The notes under the pieces are model-generated. The model had not been told where the DNA came from. It did no database searches and saw only the letters and a program-made list of their open reading frames with translations. A program made the position numbers and the translations under genes. DNA of 64,000 nt, from positions 124,001 to 188,000 of the forward strand of contig NZ_JAUXZE010000039.1 of assembly GCF_030694085.1 (NCBI RefSeq), given 5' to 3'. The stretch is from Tabrizicola sp. (lineage in GTDB: Bacteria > Pseudomonadota > Alphaproteobacteria > Rhodobacterales > Rhodobacteraceae). Below, piece by piece: positions 25,610-35,315 of this stretch (its first letter is position 1; each line of letters opens with the position of its first letter).

Positions 25610-26827
25610 AGCCACCTGCCCCGCCACCGCCTCGCCCGAGAGCCGCGCTCCGGCGGCGGTCTGTTTCAGGCCCCCGGCGAGGGCCTCACCGGCGAACCAG
25701 ATCCGCTCGCCAACCGGGTCCTTCAGCACCTCGCGGGCGTGGGCCTTGCCGGGCCGCGCGGCGGCGTATCCTCCCCGGACGTGGCGCTCGGCGCTCCAGT
25801 TCGTCATGGTGCCGTGGGTGACCGCACCCCGGACGTCGGAGCCGAAGATGTCCACCAGCCGGTCGGTGACGAAATCCACCGCCGCCTCGCGGCCTGCCGC
25901 CTCCATCTCCCAGGCGAAGTCGCCGCCGACGAAGCCGACCATCAGGTCCAGGTCGAAGGGGAAGGCCAGGAAGTAAAGGTCGTGCCGTGCGTGGCGTTCG
26001 ATCAGCACGTCGTCGAAGGGCTTCAGGCCAAGGCGCGTGCCTTTGATCTGCACCGGGATCTTGGTCAGAAGTCCCATCGGCAGGTCGCAGATCGCCTCCA
26101 GATGGCTGTCTGGCAGGTCGGGGGTGAAGGTGATGTCCTCGAAGGCCAGGACCCCGGTCGAGACGGTGACGATCACGCCTTTCGCCCGGATCGTGCCCTG
26201 CGCTGTCTCGACCTCGACCCCCGGCCCATCCCAGCGGATGCGCTTGACCGGGGTCCCCAGCGTGACCGGCACATCCGCGCCCCAGCGGTGGATCAGCGCG
26301 CCGAAGCCTTCCCGGGTGAAGTAGTTCGGGTCCAGGTCTGCCGCCGCGCGGTAGTCGGTGACGCTGATTTCGTCATCGTCGGCCCCGAAGTCCATCGGGC
26401 CGGCGAAAGTCGCGCTGACCCGCAGGCCGTGGCACGCCTCGACCAGGGTGGACAGCCGGTCGCTTTCGCCCTTGTGACGTTCGATGCAGGCGGCAAGCTC
26501 GGCCTCGGCCCGCCGTTCGGCTTCCATCTCGGCGTCGGTGGCCTTGCGGCGACCGAACCAGATGTGATCCAGCGCCATCTCGTGATGTTGCAAGGTCCAG
26601 CCTGCAGCGACGGCCTCGGGGAAGAAGGGGTTGCGGTCGGCGGCATGCAGCCAGGCGCAGCCGATGTCGAAAGGGACGCCGAAATCGGTGGTCGTGGTCC
26701 AGGCCCTCCCGCCGATCCGGTCCATCGCCTCGATCACCTGGAAGGTCAGACCTGCGGCACGCAGCCGCTTGGCCGCGGCCAGACCAGCACAGCCCGCGCC
26801 CACGATGACCACATCGACATCCGTCAT
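25577..26827 (-). CDS. FAD-dependent amine oxidase, 416 aa
   Basis: A flavin monoamine oxidase family protein. The Rossmann dinucleotide site VVIVGAGCAGLAAAKRL is at residues 5-21, followed by IEAMDRIGGRAWT. The C-terminal FAD-contact motif is RIWFAGEALAGGLKQTAAGA near 375-394. The middle domain binds the substrate, probably an amine, but which one cannot be read. I start at the ATG at 26827 with GGAGG eight bases upstream. The frame is open further 5', but that sequence lacks coding likeness. The 3' end overlaps the DUF599 gene. Confidence 0.87.
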   Translation of the reverse strand: MTDVDVVIVGAGCAGLAAAKRLRAAGLTFQVIEAMDRIGGRAWTTTTDFGVPFDIGCAWLHAADRNPFFPEAVAAGWTLQHHEMALDHIWFGRRKATDAEMEAERRAEAELAACIERHKGESDRLSTLVEACHGLRVSATFAGPMDFGADDDEISVTDYRAAADLDPNYFTREGFGALIHRWGADVPVTLGTPVKRIRWDGPGVEVETAQGTIRAKGVIVTVSTGVLAFEDITFTPDLPDSHLEAICDLPMGLLTKIPVQIKGTRLGLKPFDDVLIERHARHDLYFLAFPFDLDLMVGFVGGDFAWEMEAAGREAAVDFVTDRLVDIFGSDVRGAVTHGTMTNWSAERHVRGGYAAARPGKAHAREVLKDPVGERIWFAGEALAGGLKQTAAGARLSGEAVAGQVALRLAREYDPA

Positions 26828-26903
26828 CCTGAAATCCTCCGCCTGAAATGCGGACAGGATGGCAAGAAGAGCGATTCGCGCCAAGGGCCGGGCTCTGCTC
26901 GAA

Positions 26904-26973
26904 GCGCTCATCGCTTCCTTCGGTCGCTCTTCGCTGGCGTCTGCGAGGACCGACCGAAGGAAGGGACGAGCGC
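26904..26973 (-). terminator. Large hairpin after the VWA/GATase gene
   Basis: Perfect 12-bp arms TTCCTTCGGTCG (26915-26926) and CGACCGAAGGAA (26951-26962), extended outwards by GCGCTC/GAGCGC (26904-26909 and 26968-26973). It sits directly after the stop of the gene ending at 26978 and probably ends the MoxR operon transcript. Confidence 0.6.
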
Positions 26974-26977
26974 CCGG

Positions 26978-29047
26978 TCAGGCCGCCTTGGCGCCCTTGC
27001 GGCCCTCGACCAGCCAGGCCACCACGGCAAGGCCAGCGGCGATCAGAAGCCAGGCCCAGGCGGGCAGGAAGGGCACGACGTTGACCTCGGTCGTGAGGTA
27101 GGCCTCGCGCGGGGTGATGCCGATCCAGCCGCGACCCACGGCGACGCGGCCCTCGGCGACGCTGCGGATATCGGGATTGCCCGGCTCCAGCCGCGTCACG
27201 CCACCCCGCGTCGCTTCGGCAAGGGGTGCCAGGTCCGTCCCGGAGGCGATCGTCTCGACGAATTCGCGCGGCGTCGCGGGGCCAACGGCGATCACGCGGG
27301 TCAGTTCGCCCTGCTCCAGCCGGTAAAGCCCCAGAACGGGTGCCTGGAACACAGCCTCATAGCGGCCCGGCGCGGCGAGTGGCATGGCAAGCTCGGTCAC
27401 CGCGCCATCGGGGCCGGTGATCGTGACAGGGCCGGGTTCCGCTTCGGCCAGGGTCCGGCGGGTGATGGTCATCGCATCGCCCGCTACGTCCGCCGTCAGG
27501 GTCTCTTCCTCCAGCTCCGGCTCTTTCAGCATCCAATGCGCAAGGCGGCGGAGAAGTTCGAGCTGCGGCCCGCCGCCTTCATAGCCCCGGCCCCAAAGCC
27601 AGGCGTGGTCCGAGGCGAGCACCGCAACCCGGCCCTGGTCGACCCGGTTCAGGACCAGAAGCGGCAGGTCGCGCGGGCCGGACATCAGCACCTGGCCCGC
27701 AACCTGCTTGACCTCGATCAGCCGGAACCAGCGGCCCCAGCCGCCTTCGGGGGCCTCGGCCTCCAGCCCCTCGGTCACCGGATGCCGGCGGCCAAGGTCG
27801 GTCAGCTCCGGGCGGTAGCCCTCTTCGACCACCTGCGCTGTCGGTGCAACCGGCAGGATCTCGGCCATCGGCGAGCGGTAAAGGCTGTCCACCGCACCGA
27901 ATTCCGGTCCAGCCGCCACCAGGACGGTGCCGCCACCCCGGACATAGGTGACGATGTTCTCGATGTAGGACATCGGCAGGATGCCCCGCATCCGGTAGCG
28001 GTCGAAGATGATCAGGTCGAATTCTTCGATCTTCTCGACGAAAAGCTCGCGCGTCGGGAAGGAGATGAGGGAGAGTTCATCGACCGGCTCGCCATGCTGC
28101 TTTTCCGGCGGGCGCAGGATGGTAAAGTGGACCAGGTCCACTGCCGCATCGGATTTCAGAAGGTTGCGCCAGACGCGTTCGCCGGCATGCGGCTCGCCAC
28201 TGATAAGAAGCACCCGCAGCCGGTCGCGCACGCCGTTGATCTGCACGGCCGAAGCGTTGTTGCGGTCGGTGATCTCGCCGTCCACCGGCTCTACGCTGAA
28301 CTGCAGCACGTTCGCGCCGCCGTGTGGCAGGGTCACCGGCAATTGCAGGTCCTGGTTCAGGGGAACGGTGTAGCTTGCCGGTTCCTCGGTATCGACGGCG
28401 ATGGTGAGCTGCACCTCAGACCCCAGCGCCGGAGCCGCGCCCACGTCCTCGATCCGCAGCGCAAGCTGGAACTCCTCGCCGATGATGGCGAAGGCCGGGG
28501 CGTTCTTCACGACGATCCGGCGGTCCCAGTCGGCTTCTTCCCCGGTCAGCAGGACCTGCAAGGGCGCGGGCAGGTTCGGGACGACGCCCAGATCGTGAAC
28601 CCAGCCATCGGTCAGCAAGATCGCCCCTGCGACCCGCGCGCGGGGTTCTTCGGCCAGGGCTTCCGAAAGCGCGGTCATGGCCAGCGTCCCGGCATCCTCG
28701 TCCCCGTCACCGAGGCGGTGGACGCGGAGTTCCGTGTTTGGCATCTGCGCGATCTCGGCCTCGACCGAGGCGATGGCGGCCTCGGTCTGCGCTTTGCGGT
28801 CGCCAAGGGCCTGGCTGGCGCTTTCGTCAACGACCAGGATCACGATGTCGGACAGGGTCTGGCGTTCCTCTTCCTGCAAAGCCGGGTTTGCCAGAGCAAG
28901 GACCAAGGCGCCAAGGGCCAGCGCGCGAATCCACCAGCCAGAAAGCCCGCGCCACAAAGCAAGCGCCACCAGCAGAGCGGCGGCCGCAGCCAGCGCATAG
29001 ACCAGCCAGAGGGACATCAGCGGGGCGAAGACGACAGAGGCGCTCAT
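26978..29047 (-). CDS. VWA/GATase1-like membrane protein of the MoxR operon, 689 aa
   Basis: Two membrane helices at the N-terminus (about residues 10-29 and 38-54) and one at the C-terminus (about 663-680) flank a long extracytoplasmic region. That region contains a degenerate VWA-like part (DIVILVVDESASQALGDRKA; AGAILLTDGWVHDLG) and a class I glutamine amidotransferase-like fold (YVRGGGTVLVAAGPEFG). The usual MIDAS DxSxS is DESAS, so metal binding may persist. It is the fourth and last gene after moxR, DUF58 and BatA/DUF4159 and starts with a 4-bp overlap. Such operons are common in alphaproteobacteria and are thought to support envelope or complex assembly. The exact role is unknown. Confidence 0.82.
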   Translation of the reverse strand: MSASVVFAPLMSLWLVYALAAAAALLVALALWRGLSGWWIRALALGALVLALANPALQEEERQTLSDIVILVVDESASQALGDRKAQTEAAIASVEAEIAQMPNTELRVHRLGDGDEDAGTLAMTALSEALAEEPRARVAGAILLTDGWVHDLGVVPNLPAPLQVLLTGEEADWDRRIVVKNAPAFAIIGEEFQLALRIEDVGAAPALGSEVQLTIAVDTEEPASYTVPLNQDLQLPVTLPHGGANVLQFSVEPVDGEITDRNNASAVQINGVRDRLRVLLISGEPHAGERVWRNLLKSDAAVDLVHFTILRPPEKQHGEPVDELSLISFPTRELFVEKIEEFDLIIFDRYRMRGILPMSYIENIVTYVRGGGTVLVAAGPEFGAVDSLYRSPMAEILPVAPTAQVVEEGYRPELTDLGRRHPVTEGLEAEAPEGGWGRWFRLIEVKQVAGQVLMSGPRDLPLLVLNRVDQGRVAVLASDHAWLWGRGYEGGGPQLELLRRLAHWMLKEPELEEETLTADVAGDAMTITRRTLAEAEPGPVTITGPDGAVTELAMPLAAPGRYEAVFQAPVLGLYRLEQGELTRVIAVGPATPREFVETIASGTDLAPLAEATRGGVTRLEPGNPDIRSVAEGRVAVGRGWIGITPREAYLTTEVNVVPFLPAWAWLLIAAGLAVVAWLVEGRKGAKAA

Positions 29048-31830
29048 TGGCCCAGCCTTTCCAGAAGTGCCGGGACATGGACCTGATCGGATTTGTAGTT
29101 GCCGGTCAGCACATGCATGATGAGGTTGATGCCGAAGCGGTAGGAAATCTCGCGCTGCTGTTCGCCGGCGAAGCCGCGCCCGATCGGGACAAGCGGCACG
29201 CCGATATCATCCGTCGCCCAGGCCGAGGCCCAGTCCGCGCCGCCGATCACCACCGGCGTCACCCCGTCGTTGAGGTTGCGGAACGGCATCCCTTCCGCGG
29301 CGACGGCATCGGCGTTGGGCGCGGCTTCAACCCAGACCTGTCCGCTGGGGTGGCGGCCCGGGAAGTCCTGCAGCAGATAGAAGGTCCGGGTCAGCACGTG
29401 GTCCAGCGGGATCGGCTCCAGCGGAGGGATATCCAGGCCCGAGGCGATGACCTGGAGCGCCTGGCCTTCGGGCGTGGTGCCGCCACCAAAGCCCGCAAGG
29501 TCGGCGTCGCGGGTGTCGAACAGGATCATCCCCCCGGTCCGCAGATACTGGTTCAGCTTGGCATAGGCCGCATCCGAGGGCTCTGCCGCGCCGACCACCA
29601 CGGGCCAATAAAGGAAGGGAAAAAAGGCAAGTTCGTCGGTTTCGATGTCCACGCCCATCGGCATCATCGGCTCGATCGAGGTACGCTGCCACAGCTTGTC
29701 GGACAGGCCCAGAAGACCCTGCCGCGACAGTTCGTCCACCTGGGGGTTTCCGGTCAGCACATAGGCAAGGACAACGGAGGTGGTTGCCTCGATGGCAAAA
29801 TCGTCGGTCGGAGCAGGGGTGTCCTGCGCCGCAGCTTCGCGCGGCATGGCGGCCAGCAGCGCCAGCGCCAGCACTGCCGCCGAGCCGCGCGCGATCCCGC
29901 GCAACCGACCGGCCAGCCAGAGGGCGGCCAGCACGTCCAGCAATAGAAGGACTGCGGCAAAGGTCAGGAAATCGCCCTTCAAGGCCTGGACCGCCCGCGC
30001 TTCCAACCGATCAACGGGCACGGATTGCGGCCAGATGGCGGGGTCAAGCGTGGTCTCGTCGGCCATCACGTTCAGCGCGACGCGGCGGTCGGCCCCGGCG
30101 TAAAGGCCGGGGCGGAAGGCCTGGCTTGGGCCCTCGGCAATCGCCGTCGCCAGAGCCTCGCCCTCGACCCCCGGCAATTCGCCCGCGTCCGAGGTCGAGC
30201 CATAGGCGTCCAGAACCACTTCCGGCGACCAGGTCTGGCCGGAGAGGTCGGCAGCTTCGGGCTGGGCGGGCTTGGTCGACACCGCCAGCCGCTCCAGCAT
30301 CTGCACGAACAACCCCGACAGCGGCAGCGATGACCATTCGGCGTTGGCGGTCACGTGGACCAGCACCACCTGCCCGCCGCCGATCACCTTGCGGGTCATC
30401 AGCGGCGTGCCGTCGTCAAGTGCTGCGATGGTGCGTTCGGTAAGGTCGGGATCGGGTTGCGCCAGCACCTGCTCGCGCACCACGACGTCCGGCGGCGCGG
30501 TCAGCCCGAAGAAGGGCGAGCCTTCCGGGAAAGGGGCCAGCGCCTTCGGTTCCCCCCAGCTCATCGCGCCACCCACAGTGCGCCCGCCTTCGCGCAGCCG
30601 GACCGGCATCAGCGGGTCCTCACCGACGCGGCTGACGTCGCTGGCGGCCATGACCGGGCCGGCGAAGCGCAATAGAAGGCCGCCGTTTTCGACCCAGTCC
30701 AGCAGAGCGTCGCGTTCGGCCCCGGCAATCTCGGCAACGTCGGCCAGAACCACGACGTCGGGGTTGGCCAGAAGGGTGTCCTTGAGGTTTCCGTCGATGA
30801 TGTCTGCCGTGGGCGCCAGTGCCTGCCGCAGGTAGTGCAAGGGCGACAGAAGCTGGAGCGTCTCTTCGTCCGCGCCGCTTTGGATCAGCGCAATCTTGCG
30901 GCGCTTGAGACTGTCGTCGGCCAGACTGACGGCCCCTGCCGTGCGCTGGCCCTCCAGGACGAAACGGGTGATCCGGTTGCGCAGTTCGGGCGGAAGGTCC
31001 ATCGCGGCCTCTGCGGTTGCCGCCCCACCCTCGAAGGCGAGGGTCACCCGACCCAGGTCACGCTCGATCCCCGCCGGGTCGGGGCCTTGCGCCACGACCT
31101 CGACCGCGCCCGCCTCACCGGCAGGCATCCGGCTGGCCGAGACGACGACCTTGCCGTCCTCGAACCGTGGCGGGTGCAGGCCGTAGACGACGCGGATGTT
31201 CTCGATCACCCGGACCTCGCCGCGCGATTGCAGCGCAGTCAGCAGCACGTCGCGACCGTCATGCACGAGGCCGTCGGACAGCCAGGTCGTCTCGAAATTC
31301 CCTTCGGGCAGCGCATCGGCCCAGTCAGCGAAGCCCGAGGGCGCCCAGGCCTGCGGTTGCAGCCCCGCCGCCCGGCCGGCCCAGGCCTCGGAGGTCTGGA
31401 AATCCACCGCCCCCGGCATGTCGGTCAGCCGCAGCAGCGCCACAGGACGGCCCTGCACGCCTGCCTCGGCCACCAGCGCCTCGACCTTCGCCAGCCGCTG
31501 CGGCCAGTCGCGGGCGTCGGCCCAGCCTCCGTCGACGACGATCAGCATCGGCCCGGTGCCCGGTGCGCGGTCGTCGGGGTTCAGGACCGGCCCGGCAAAG
31601 CCGATGATCACCGCCGCGATGGCAAGTGTCCGCAACAGCAGCAGCCACCAAGGCGTCTTGTCCGTCTCGGCCTCTTCGTCCTTCAGGCCCAGCAAGAGCG
31701 CCACGCCGGGGAACCGCCGCCGGATCGGCGCGGGCGGGACGGCGCGGAGCAGAAGCCACAGGATCGGCAGCGCAATCAGCGCCAGCAGAAGCCAGGGGAC
31801 TGCGAAACCGATGGGGCCAAGGGTGAACAT
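29044..31830 (-). CDS. BatA N-terminal / DUF4159 domain protein, 928 aa
   Basis: The N-terminus is the BatA (aerotolerance regulator) type with two membrane helices (GFAVPWLLLALIALPILWLL near residue 8, and one near 62-80). A VWA-like section starts MLIVVDGGWADARDW. Further membrane helices near 625-665 lead to a C-terminal DUF4159 domain, with FFPFLYWPVVVGA, TGGMILFDTRDAD and REISYRFGINLIMHVLTGNY. It abuts DUF58 and overlaps the next gene. The length is usual for this alphaproteobacterial fusion. The role is inferred from MoxR-VWA systems; no substrate is known. Confidence 0.88.
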   Translation of the reverse strand: MFTLGPIGFAVPWLLLALIALPILWLLLRAVPPAPIRRRFPGVALLLGLKDEEAETDKTPWWLLLLRTLAIAAVIIGFAGPVLNPDDRAPGTGPMLIVVDGGWADARDWPQRLAKVEALVAEAGVQGRPVALLRLTDMPGAVDFQTSEAWAGRAAGLQPQAWAPSGFADWADALPEGNFETTWLSDGLVHDGRDVLLTALQSRGEVRVIENIRVVYGLHPPRFEDGKVVVSASRMPAGEAGAVEVVAQGPDPAGIERDLGRVTLAFEGGAATAEAAMDLPPELRNRITRFVLEGQRTAGAVSLADDSLKRRKIALIQSGADEETLQLLSPLHYLRQALAPTADIIDGNLKDTLLANPDVVVLADVAEIAGAERDALLDWVENGGLLLRFAGPVMAASDVSRVGEDPLMPVRLREGGRTVGGAMSWGEPKALAPFPEGSPFFGLTAPPDVVVREQVLAQPDPDLTERTIAALDDGTPLMTRKVIGGGQVVLVHVTANAEWSSLPLSGLFVQMLERLAVSTKPAQPEAADLSGQTWSPEVVLDAYGSTSDAGELPGVEGEALATAIAEGPSQAFRPGLYAGADRRVALNVMADETTLDPAIWPQSVPVDRLEARAVQALKGDFLTFAAVLLLLDVLAALWLAGRLRGIARGSAAVLALALLAAMPREAAAQDTPAPTDDFAIEATTSVVLAYVLTGNPQVDELSRQGLLGLSDKLWQRTSIEPMMPMGVDIETDELAFFPFLYWPVVVGAAEPSDAAYAKLNQYLRTGGMILFDTRDADLAGFGGGTTPEGQALQVIASGLDIPPLEPIPLDHVLTRTFYLLQDFPGRHPSGQVWVEAAPNADAVAAEGMPFRNLNDGVTPVVIGGADWASAWATDDIGVPLVPIGRGFAGEQQREISYRFGINLIMHVLTGNYKSDQVHVPALLERLGQ

Positions 31831-32718
31831 CTACCGCCCCCCCTGCAGCGCCAGATAGGACCAGAGCAGCGCCGATTGCGCCGGATGGCCGGTGTGATGG
31901 GTGGTGAAGTGCCAGCCGACAGCGCGGGACAGCCCGGCGAGCCGGTCCTTGCGTTCCGCCAGCCGCGCCAGATAGCGGGTCCGCAGATCGCCCGCACGCT
32001 GGGTCTCGTGCCGCATGGTGCCGCCCATCGATTCAAAGATCGTGCGGCCGTCGAAGGGAAACTCCTCTTCGGCGGGGTCGAGGATCTGGATCAGGACGCC
32101 CTTCACCCCCCGGTCGGCGGCGCGGGCCAACCCGGCCTCGATCCCGGAGAGGTCGCCGAGAAAGTCGGACAGGAACACGGCGCGCCCGTGGCTGACCATG
32201 CCTTCGGTCTCGGGCGCGCCAAAGTCCGCCTCGGCCTCATCGCCGGACAGCCGCGCCGCCAGCCGCAAGAGCTGCGTCCGGCCCGCACGGGGCGAGGCCA
32301 GGCCCGCCAGTCCGACCCGCTCCCCCCCGCGCAGCAGCAGGACCGCTAACGCGAGACCCAGAAGCCTGGCCCGATCCGACTTGGGCGCGCGGGACTTGTC
32401 GCCGCTGAAGCCCATCGACTTGGCCGGATCGACCCAGATCGTCACCGACTGCGCCGCCTGCCATTCGCGTTCACGCACGAAATGCGCGTCACTGCGCGCG
32501 GACCGCCGCCAGTCAACCATCCGCGCCGAATCGCCCTGATGCGCCGGGCGATACTGCCAGAACTCGTCCCCCAGCCCCGCCCTGCGGCGGCCATGCTCGC
32601 CCATCATAACCGTCGAGGCCAGCATCTCGGCCTCGGCCAGCAGGGGCGGCAGGGTCTGCCCAAGCGCCTCGGCACGCGAGCGCAGGTCGCCGGTCGCTGG
32701 CTGGGGGGCTATGCTCAC
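31831..32718 (-). CDS. DUF58 domain protein, 295 aa
   Basis: A soluble protein with the DUF58 core GLGDEFWQYRPAHQGDSARM followed by VDWRRSARSD and REREWQAAQSVTIWVDPAKSM. The VWA-like fold continues with LRGGERVGLAGLAS and SHGRAVFLSDFLGD. DUF58 proteins accompany MoxR ATPases. The gene overlaps the moxR stop by four bases and its own stop abuts the BatA/DUF4159 start codon, so all four genes form a tightly coupled operon. Confidence 0.92.
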   Translation of the reverse strand: MSIAPQPATGDLRSRAEALGQTLPPLLAEAEMLASTVMMGEHGRRRAGLGDEFWQYRPAHQGDSARMVDWRRSARSDAHFVREREWQAAQSVTIWVDPAKSMGFSGDKSRAPKSDRARLLGLALAVLLLRGGERVGLAGLASPRAGRTQLLRLAARLSGDEAEADFGAPETEGMVSHGRAVFLSDFLGDLSGIEAGLARAADRGVKGVLIQILDPAEEEFPFDGRTIFESMGGTMRHETQRAGDLRTRYLARLAERKDRLAGLSRAVGWHFTTHHTGHPAQSALLWSYLALQGGR

Positions 32719-33719
32719 GCCGCGGCCTCAAGCCCGAGCGTGCGCTGGGTGACGCGGGCGATGATCCCGGCCAGCGTCTCGCCCCGGGCGCGGGCGGCGA
32801 AGGACAGCGCCATCCGGTGCACCAGCACCGCCTGCGCCAGATCCGCCACATCGGCGATCGAGGGCGCAAGCCGACCATCCAGCAGCGCCCGCGCCCGCAC
32901 CGTCAGCATCAGTGCCTGCGCCGCACGGGGTCCGGGCCCCCAGGACAGGCTGTCGGCAAGGTCACGCCCCTCGGGCTCGCCCGGACGGCAAGAGCGCACC
33001 AGGTCCAGGATCGCCTCGACCACCTGCTCGCCCACCGGCATCCGGCGGATTACCGATTGCGCGCCGATCAGGCCTTCGGCGGTGAAGACCTGGTGGGCCT
33101 CGGCCTCTTCGGCCCCGGTCGTGGCGATCAGGATGTCGCGTTCGGTCTGGCGCGTCGGGTATTCGACGTCGACCTGCACAAGGAAGCGGTCAAGCTGCGC
33201 TTCCGGCAGGGGATAGGTCCCCTCCTGCTCGATCGGATTCTGGGTGGCAAGGACATGGAAGGGCTTGCCCAGTGCCCGATGCTGGCCGGCGATGGTGACC
33301 TCTTTCTCCTGCATCGCCTGCAGCAGCGCGGATTGCGTCCGTGGCGAGGCGCGGTTGATCTCGTCCGCCATCAGCAGCTGGCAGAAGATCGGGCCTTCGA
33401 CGAAGCGGAAGGCGCGGCTGCCATCGCCTGCCGTGTCCAGCACTTCGGACCCCAGGATGTCGGCGGGCATCAGGTCGGGCGTGAACTGGATGCGGTTGGC
33501 CTTGAGGCCCATCACCGTGCCGAGGGTGTCCACCAGCCGGGTCTTGCCCAGGCCCGGCAGACCCACGAGCAACGCATGACCGCCACACAGCATCGAGGCA
33601 AGGACCAGGTCCACGACCTTCTCCTGCCCGATGAAGCGGCGGTTGATCGAGGCCTTCGCCTGCCCCAGGGTGGCGCCCAGCGCCTCGATTTCCGCGACCA
33701 GCGCCTTGGTGTCGGCCAT
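32715..33719 (-). CDS. MoxR family AAA+ ATPase, 334 aa
   Basis: An AAA+ chaperone-like ATPase with Walker A GLPGLGKT (residues 53-60), Walker B LLMADEINRA (near 118), ATQNPIEQEGTYPLPEAQLD (sensor and the MoxR signature) and a C-terminal lid. MoxR proteins act with VWA/DUF58 partners, encoded next, in protein-complex maturation. The ATG at 33719 was chosen with GGGAG upstream. The frame is open for another 247 codons, but that stretch includes a palindromic repeat and is antisense to DUF1285. It is first in the operon. Confidence 0.93.
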   Translation of the reverse strand: MADTKALVAEIEALGATLGQAKASINRRFIGQEKVVDLVLASMLCGGHALLVGLPGLGKTRLVDTLGTVMGLKANRIQFTPDLMPADILGSEVLDTAGDGSRAFRFVEGPIFCQLLMADEINRASPRTQSALLQAMQEKEVTIAGQHRALGKPFHVLATQNPIEQEGTYPLPEAQLDRFLVQVDVEYPTRQTERDILIATTGAEEAEAHQVFTAEGLIGAQSVIRRMPVGEQVVEAILDLVRSCRPGEPEGRDLADSLSWGPGPRAAQALMLTVRARALLDGRLAPSIADVADLAQAVLVHRMALSFAARARGETLAGIIARVTQRTLGLEAAA

Positions 33720-33832
33720 GCCTTCAGCTCCCTTCAGGGTCCATTCCCGCCAGTAAAGCGAAGTATCCCGGCGGGCACAAATGGCAAAAGGCGACTTGAC
33801 ACAAATGATCGTGAGAGGCGCGTCACCGGGAC

Positions 33833-33876
33833 CAAAAGCCTTCGAAGGCTTTTGCAGATCTTTTCGAAAAGATTTG
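33833..33876. repeat. Double-palindrome intergenic repeat, copy 3 (compensatory variant)
   Basis: Stem 1 at 33833-33854 is a perfect palindrome, CAAAAGCCTTC plus GAAGGCTTTTG. Stem 2 at 33855-33876 is CAGATCTTTTC plus GAAAAGATTTG with one G:T pair. It lies in the divergent gap between moxR and DUF1285, so it is not acting only as a terminator. Confidence 0.88.
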
Positions 33877-33953
33877 CCAGGCCCGACCGGAACCTCGCAA
33901 CCCCGGACCCGGCACCCCGTTGCACCCGGCCCCAAGGCCATTACATTGCGCGC

Positions 33954-34526
33954 ATGACAAAACCGAACGCCGACACACTTGCCGCCGCCGCCAATGCCGC
34001 CGGACAGAAAGGCCCGCCCCCGATCCACCTGTGGAACCCGCCGTTCTGCGGCGACATCGACATGCGCATCGCGCGCGACGGCACCTGGTTCTACCTTGGC
34101 ACCCCCATCGGTCGCGCGCCGCTGGTCAAGCTTTTCTCCTCGATCCTGAAGCGCGAAGGCGACGACTACTTCCTTGTGACGCCGGTCGAGAAGGTGGGGA
34201 TCACGGTCGACGACGCCCCGCTTCTGGCCATCGACTTCGACCGGGCGGGCGACAGTCAGGAGCAGATCCTGACCTTCACCACGAAGACCGAGGATGTGGC
34301 AACCCTTGGTCCCGGCCACCCCTTGCGGGTCGAGCGCGACCCAAAGACGGGCGAGCCCTCGCCCTATATCCTGATCCGCAGCAATCTCTGGGCGCTGATC
34401 GACCGGAAATCCTTTTACCGGCTGATCGATCTGGGTTGCCATGAGGTGCATGACGGGCATAAGTGGTTCGGGCTATGGTCCTCGGGGCAGTTCTTCCCGG
34501 TCATCCCTTCGTCGGAATTGCCCTGA
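33954..34526 (+). CDS. DUF1285 protein, 190 aa
   Basis: A small soluble protein of the DUF1285 family. Visible blocks are FCGDIDMRIARDGTWFYLGT near residue 32, PVEKVGITVDDAPLLAIDFD near 77, and the C-terminal YRLIDLGCHEVHDGHKWFGL ending in an aromatic tail. No enzyme activity is established for the family. It starts at the ATG at 33954, right after the divergent region with a palindromic repeat, and is followed seven bases later by the hydroxypyruvate isomerase gene, so they are probably one operon. Confidence 0.88.
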   Translation: MTKPNADTLAAAANAAGQKGPPPIHLWNPPFCGDIDMRIARDGTWFYLGTPIGRAPLVKLFSSILKREGDDYFLVTPVEKVGITVDDAPLLAIDFDRAGDSQEQILTFTTKTEDVATLGPGHPLRVERDPKTGEPSPYILIRSNLWALIDRKSFYRLIDLGCHEVHDGHKWFGLWSSGQFFPVIPSSELP

Positions 34527-34533
34527 ACAACAC

Positions 34534-35310
34534 ATGCCCCGTTTCGCAGCCAACCTGACCCTGCTCTTCACCGAGGTTCCGACGCTTGACCGCCCCGACT
34601 GGGCACAGCGTTGCGGGTTCGACGGGGTCGAGGTGCTTTTCCCTTATGACGCGCCGATGGCGGATTGGGAACGCGCCCTGAACGGGATGCCGCTTGCCCT
34701 GATCAACACCCCCCCGGGCGACTGGGCCAGCGGGGACCGGGGCTTCGCCGCCGTCCCGGGGATGGAGCTGCGCTTCCGCGACAGCTTCCTGCGCGCCGCC
34801 GAATACGCCACCCGGCTGAAGGCCGACCGGGTGCACGTCATGGCCGGGGTCGCCAAGGGTCCGCAGGCCGAACAATGCTATGTCGAGAACCTGACCTGGG
34901 CCCTGGCCGAGGCGCCGGAGCTGACACTTTGCCTCGAACCCCTGAACCCCGACGACATGCCGGGCTATTTCCTGAACGACTACGACCAGGCCGCCCGCAT
35001 CCTGGACGATCTCGCCAATCCCCGGATCGGCCTGCAGTTCGACCTGTGGCACGCCGCCCGCCTGCACGGTGACGCAGGGGCCGTGTGGCAGGACCAGCGA
35101 CACCGGATCAACCACGTCCAGATCGCGGGGTTCCCGGCCCGGAACGAACCGGGCGGCGGGGGCTTCTCGCTTCCCGACCTTTGCGACGAGATCGACGCGC
35201 ATTGCCCCGGGATCTGGATCGCTGCCGAGTACCGTCCGGCGAAGGGCACCTCGCAGGGCCTGGGCTGGCTTGCGGCGCTGAAATCGCGCGGGGTGCTGAT
35301 CGGCGGGTGA
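34534..35310 (+). CDS. hyi: Hydroxypyruvate isomerase / TIM-barrel sugar isomerase
   Basis: A 258-aa TIM-barrel protein of the AP-endonuclease-2-like isomerase group. The N-terminus MPRFAANLTLLFTEVPTLDR and GFDGVEVLFPYD are typical of Hyi, which interconverts hydroxypyruvate and tartronate semialdehyde in glyoxylate metabolism. The two active-site glutamates are probably in CLEPLNPDDMPGYFL (near 140) and IAAEYRPAKGT (near 240). QFDLWHAARL carries a metal-binding His. The length is that of the family (~258). Together with glcDEF at 21-25 kb it suggests glycolate use, though the two loci are 10 kb apart. Confidence 0.88.
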   Translation: MPRFAANLTLLFTEVPTLDRPDWAQRCGFDGVEVLFPYDAPMADWERALNGMPLALINTPPGDWASGDRGFAAVPGMELRFRDSFLRAAEYATRLKADRVHVMAGVAKGPQAEQCYVENLTWALAEAPELTLCLEPLNPDDMPGYFLNDYDQAARILDDLANPRIGLQFDLWHAARLHGDAGAVWQDQRHRINHVQIAGFPARNEPGGGGFSLPDLCDEIDAHCPGIWIAAEYRPAKGTSQGLGWLAALKSRGVLIGG

Positions 35311-35315
35311 CCGCG

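Noticed and set aside
25739..29086. A very long plus-strand open frame (over 1100 codons) and similar long frames opposite other genes
   Set aside because: It is antisense to the amine oxidase and VWA/GATase genes. Its composition (Arg, Gly, His, Gln-rich, no domain) is that of a GC-rich shadow frame.
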